Assembly (NCBI GenBank): GCA_963824275.1 | Contig: CAWGOT010000007.1 | Location: 806,001 to 870,000 of the forward strand | Reading direction: 5' to 3' | DNA length: 64,000 bases | From: JANXQG01 sp963824275 | GTDB taxonomy: Bacteria; Planctomycetota; Planctomycetia; Pirellulales; Thermoguttaceae | In this document: piece by piece, positions 63,621 through 64,000 of the stretch | How the letters are laid out: every line of letters starts with the position of its first letter | Position numbering within the stretch: position 1 is the stretch's first letter | Translations under genes and position numbers: made by a program | The notes under the pieces: generated by a model | What the model saw: only the letters and a program-made list of their open reading frames with translations | Database searches by the model: none | Told to the model about the DNA's origin: nothing

Positions 63621-64000
63621 ATGGCAACCCAGTGGTATGCGGCGATTGACGGAGACCCCAAAGGCCCTCTGACATTGTCCGAGCTCAAGGGCTGGGTCTG
63701 GCAGGGCAAGGTCGATGCGGAGACCTTCGTGCGGCAAGGCGCCGGCGGCGAATGGGCGGCGGCCGGCACGATCGCCGAACTGTTTCCCGACGGCAGCCAC
63801 GCCACGCCGCCCGATCCAGCGGCGACTCTGGAGCCCTACACCGAAACGCACGCGATCGAGCGGCTCAACCGCCGCATCGCGGCCGTTTTCTCGCTCCTCG
63901 CGGTCCTCTGCGGGCTCGCGGGCGCAATCATGGTGGTCATCTTCCTTGTCCTGAATTCGTATTCGTGGGTCGCCGCGGCGAGCTTCTTGCTCTATCTTCT
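63621..64000 (+). CDS. GYF_2-domain membrane protein, 3' partial
   Basis: The N-terminal WYAAIDGDPKGPLTLSELKG with WVWQGKVDAETFVRQGAGGE fits the GYF_2 domain, which binds Pro-rich partners and is common in planctomycete membrane proteins. A charged stretch and then a hydrophobic helix (FSLLAVLCGLAGAIMVVIFL) follow, with a second helix running off the window end. ATG 63621 follows GGGCGGTTCCG. The function is unknown. It may share an operon with the dehydrogenase. Confidence 0.75.
   Translation, partial: MATQWYAAIDGDPKGPLTLSELKGWVWQGKVDAETFVRQGAGGEWAAAGTIAELFPDGSHATPPDPAATLEPYTETHAIERLNRRIAAVFSLLAVLCGLAGAIMVVIFLVLNSYSWVAAASFLLYL

Noticed and set aside
60969..63851. A 960-codon open frame on the minus strand
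   Set aside because: Only the part up to 62036 looks like a protein (signal peptide and NGN repeats). The rest is antisense to the VOC and dehydrogenase genes, which carry clear family motifs. High G+C makes long antisense frames common.

Overview
The window looks like a chromosome fragment of a planctomycete, most likely from the Pirellulales. The evidence is by eye: high G+C; a leucine-rich-repeat protein with TDAGL units; a secreted protein built of CCAPAPACC units; a serine/threonine kinase next to FHA and ECF-sigma genes; a kinase and several envelope proteins of planctomycete style; and dispersed intergenic palindromes of the type common in this group. No tRNA, rRNA, CRISPR array or complete insertion sequence was seen.

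Layout. 0-5 kb: LRR protein, DUF4139 envelope protein, a DUF433/DUF5615 toxin-antitoxin pair, a broken SUKH-like gene, a membrane protein. 5.4-11.9 kb: hisF, then a type IV pilus-like block with a PilT ATPase and a second GspE/PilB-like protein whose ATPase motifs are degenerate, followed by a lipoprotein, a CvpA-like protein and a membrane protein. 11.9-21.3 kb: dynamin-like GTPase, TlpA-type thioredoxin protein, SpoU/TrmH methyltransferase, NtrC-type regulator, cysteine-rich secreted protein, SulP transporter. 21.5-27.3 kb: DUF434/DUF5616 protein, PEBP-like protein, RtcB RNA ligase, a PIN toxin cassette, membrane protein, LpxL-type acyltransferase. 27.8-32.6 kb: small accessory genes, a second PIN toxin with an unusual large partner, a dinD remnant, a flavodoxin-like reductase.

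32.9-46 kb is the accessory core. It holds a type III restriction-modification system (Res, DinD, Mod) followed by an unrecognised gene pair, one member of which carries PD-(D/E)XK nuclease residues, a RelE-like domain fused to a UvrD-type helicase, a two-TM protein paired with a beta-flower-like protein, and an ImmA/IrrE peptidase with a small partner. I read this as a defence island. The 39.7-43 kb nuclease/helicase cassette is the best candidate for an undescribed system.

46-64 kb returns to core functions: a heavily disrupted outer-membrane efflux factor, a TAXI-like membrane protein, an anti-sigma/ECF-sigma pair, a kinase, an FHA protein, a coiled-coil protein, a CinA-like/NadD-like fusion, UvrC, a beta-propeller-like protein, a glyoxalase-fold protein, a D-2-hydroxyacid dehydrogenase and the start of a GYF-domain protein.

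A caution for every reader: more than 25 genes contain a single-base frameshift or a stop, including hisF, uvrC and rtcB. Several sit in runs of G or C. Most are better explained by uncorrected sequencing or assembly error than by gene decay, so spans are given for the reconstructed gene and the likely break point is stated in each entry.
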